DNA of 35,122 nucleotides from Tissierella pigra (GTDB lineage: Bacteria; Bacillota; Clostridia; Tissierellales; Tissierellaceae): the NCBI RefSeq assembly GCF_009695605.1, contig NZ_VUNQ01000037.1, positions 1 to 35,122 on the forward strand, given 5' to 3'. Positions 33,499 through 35,122 of this stretch are shown here, piece by piece (position 1 is the first letter of the stretch; each line of letters begins with the position of its first letter). The notes under the pieces were generated by a model. It worked only from the letters and a program-made list of their open reading frames with translations, was not told the DNA's origin and made no database searches. Made by a program: the position numbers and the translations under genes.

Positions 33499-34317
33499 AT
33501 GTATGATTTTGACTTGAGAACACCTGATAGAGCGTATGATTTTTTACTTACTTTCTTTAATATGTCTGGAGAAGAATATATTGAAGAGCTTATTATCAAT
33601 AGTAATAATGAGTTTGAAAAATTTTGGGATCGCAATGCAGCAAAGGTAAATAACATCAATATGGATACTATTAGAATATGGGGATTTCATGTTATAGGGT
33701 CTTTAGATGAATGCGGAGAAATTCATAGTCAAGGCTTAAAGAATCTCCAAAAGGTTTTATCTGGGGATACTCTATTAAGCAGAATGCTAAAATCCAATGG
33801 CGTATTTTTTGATGTGGAAAGACGTTTATTGTTCTATAAAGGTAAAGAGTACAATGTGGATTATGATTGGTATAGGAATAATGATTATTCAATGTCTCCG
33901 GAGAAATATCTCAAGCCGATTGCACATCGAGTTTATTACGACTATTGCGTTAATGGATTTATGATGAATGATGATATTTTTTCCTATGGAACAAATATTC
34001 ATGAAAGACCAGAATTTTTGATGAAACTTTCCGCTGCTTTTCCGGATTTGAAAAAGATGGAGGAAGAATGGGCTAAACGTAGTAAAGGCTATAAAGTGAA
34101 TTTTTACGCAACGATAGATCAAATCCATCGGTTCAATTTTGACTTAAATGATACTCAAGAAGAACTGACAGATGAGGAAATTGTACATATAAAACGGTGG
34201 ATGGTAAGCCGTGCGATTGATCGAGCTAATAATAATTTGATTTCTGAAGTGTTCTTATATATAAAAGACGAAATAGATATTCCGCCTGAGCAAATAACCA
34301 GTTGTGAGGAAATATAG
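33499..34317 (+). CDS. Unknown protein; possible distant ADP-ribosyltransferase-like fold
   Basis: A 272-residue soluble protein I do not recognise. The segment IRIWGFHVIGSLDECGEIHSQGL (H64; GL at 79-80), followed by a helix and the Tyr-rich KGKEYNVDYDWYRNNDYS, faintly recalls the strand-helix opening of DarT/DUF4433-type ADP-ribosyltransferases (IxHxTxxxNLxxIxxxGL). This is a fold hint only; no complete R/H-Y-E triad can be assigned. Helical C-terminus. SD AGGTAGG precedes the ATG. Could be a defence effector, but no partner gene proves this. Confidence 0.45.
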   Translation: MYDFDLRTPDRAYDFLLTFFNMSGEEYIEELIINSNNEFEKFWDRNAAKVNNINMDTIRIWGFHVIGSLDECGEIHSQGLKNLQKVLSGDTLLSRMLKSNGVFFDVERRLLFYKGKEYNVDYDWYRNNDYSMSPEKYLKPIAHRVYYDYCVNGFMMNDDIFSYGTNIHERPEFLMKLSAAFPDLKKMEEEWAKRSKGYKVNFYATIDQIHRFNFDLNDTQEELTDEEIVHIKRWMVSRAIDRANNNLISEVFLYIKDEIDIPPEQITSCEEI

Positions 34318-34425
34318 ATTTTTGAGTACAGATGTTATTATAGACACTAGGATAACTGGAGTTCAGAATCTGTTGAAAGACACGACGGTTTGTTTAGTAC
34401 TATTTGCGAATGAAGGTGAAAAATA

Positions 34426-34896
34426 ATGAGAATAGGAAGAAATGATCCTTGTCCATGTGGTAGCGGCAAAAAATATAAAAAATGTTGTCTTGGAAAAGCT
34501 GATGATGTTTACTATTCTAATCCACTTAATCTTCTAGAAACCTATAAAAAAGTGCGAAAAGAATCGAGAATTAAAAGATGTCTACATCCTAAATCAGACG
34601 AATGCTCTGAAAAAATAATCGGGGCACATTCAATCCAAAACAATAAAATAATCAAGCGTTTATCTTCTAATGGTATAGTGTATATGCCTTGTCCAAAATC
34701 GGACAATCCATTTGCGCCAATGACTGTGTACGGTAGAAAAGAAGCAACTGTTTTTACAGGATTTTGTGGATATCACGATAAGACGGTATTTCAACCTATC
34801 GAGGATGGAATGTTTGACAAAAGCATACAGCATATTTTCCTTTATACATATAGATGTTTTGCCATTGAATATCATAAAAAGATAATTCTTAAATAA
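34426..34896 (+). CDS. SEC-C motif protein, probably truncated
   Basis: A 156-residue protein. Residues 6-22 are a SEC-C zinc motif (C9, C11, C20, C21 in [15 protein letters not shown]). The rest has further C/H residues (C52, C60, H68 in AHSIQNN, C114, H117) and the segment [18 protein letters not shown], seen in longer SEC-C proteins. It stops at HKKIILK, while relatives as I recall them continue well beyond HKK, so the 3' part is probably lost. The downstream 200 bp look like the start of another element, and the break may lie there. Function unknown; SEC-C modules bind zinc and other proteins. Confidence 0.7.
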   Translation: MRIGRNDPCPCGSGKKYKKCCLGKADDVYYSNPLNLLETYKKVRKESRIKRCLHPKSDECSEKIIGAHSIQNNKIIKRLSSNGIVYMPCPKSDNPFAPMTVYGRKEATVFTGFCGYHDKTVFQPIEDGMFDKSIQHIFLYTYRCFAIEYHKKIILK

Positions 34897-35103
34897 GGCA
34901 ACAATATGACTTTAATATAAAAAATGTAAACAAATACTGTAATTGCAACATATATAATCAGCACCTGATTATTGGATAATATAAAATGGAAATTGAATTT
35001 GATATGAGACAATACATTTGTGACAAGTAAATATGAAAAAAGGAAAGACCTCTGATATAATGTTGTTTACCATAACAAACAAAAATCGGAGGGATCTTTC
35101 CTT
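34897..35103 (+). promoter_or_regulatory. AT-rich leader with promoter and inverted repeat of a downstream element
   Basis: No gene is visible in this 207-bp stretch until the ATG at 35104. A -10 TATAAT lies at 35056-35061. Imperfect inverted arms, AAGGAAAGACCTCTGAT (35040-35056) and ATCGGAGGGATCTTTCCTT (35085-35103), surround the transcription start, and the second arm contains the SD CGGAGGG. A hairpin hiding the SD when the gene is read from an outside promoter is a known device of insertion sequences. The junction with the phage or host DNA is not identifiable. Confidence 0.5.
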
Positions 35104-35122
35104 ATGAAAACAATTATAACAG
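35104..35122 (+). CDS. Start of a further gene, possibly a transposase (partial)
   Basis: ATG AAA ACA ATT ATA ACA G reads MKTIIT and runs off the window. GGAGGG lies about 9 nt upstream, and the promoter and hairpin leader above fit a transposase gene. Six residues cannot identify the family. Confidence 0.4.

Noticed and set aside
1-35122. CRISPR arrays, tRNA or rRNA genes, retron or diversity-generating elements
   Set aside because: No regularly spaced direct repeats, cloverleaf-like segments, reverse transcriptase motifs (YxDD) or template/variable repeats were seen on either strand.

Overview
The window is most of a temperate siphophage (HK97-type head, long non-contractile tail) integrated in a low-GC Firmicute. 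A Clostridia-like host is the most natural reading. This rests on A/T-rich codon use, strong AAGGAGG-type ribosome binding sites, U-tailed hairpin terminators, and the gene families present (P27 TerS, phi13-type tail protein, DUF4314, DUF5049, clustered large serine recombinases). Nearly everything is on the + strand. No host marker gene is present, so genus is not called.

Layout. (1) 1-127: the 3' end of istB and the right end of an IS21-family element, inserted into a phage SNF2-like helicase (130-1341) whose Walker A region is gone. (2) 1346-2947: RinA/ArpU-like late regulator, terminator, HNH endonuclease, a probable cos/packaging region, and small terminase. (3) 2965-10336: a cassette of about 7.4 kb between the two terminase genes. 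It holds an S-adenosylmethionine synthetase, a ParB-methyltransferase fusion and a C5-cytosine methyltransferase with a long degenerate-repeat insert, in overlapping frames. A 'virulence-related' protein, DUF4314, an amidoligase, a gamma-glutamylcyclotransferase-like protein and DUF5049 follow. (4) 10393-18025: large terminase, portal, ClpP-like protease, capsid, head-tail joining genes, major tail protein, and the tail assembly chaperone pair with a clear programmed -1 frameshift signal. (5) 18052-27127: tape measure, Dit, Tal-like protein with sugar-binding-type domains, two small tail proteins, and a GH18-type tail hydrolase. (6) 27209-28317: holin and amidase endolysin. (7) 28450-32287: a small SHOCT-like protein and three genes of the large serine recombinase family, the middle one lacking a catalytic domain. 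(8) 32423-34896: four poorly known or unknown genes behind a strong operator-like promoter, ending in a truncated SEC-C protein. (9) 34897-35122: the promoter, hairpin leader and first codons of a further gene, probably another transposase.

How it works together. HNH, TerS, TerL and portal package DNA into the HK97-type head; the GH18 enzyme and Tal/Dit form the tail tip; holin and amidase lyse the cell. The cassette inside the packaging operon looks built to make SAM and use it to methylate phage DNA on two base types. Beside it sits a peptide-bond forming and cleaving pair (amidoligase and GGCT) whose substrate is unknown. The IS insertion in the helicase, and perhaps the second element at the right end, suggest the prophage is decaying or at least replication-impaired.
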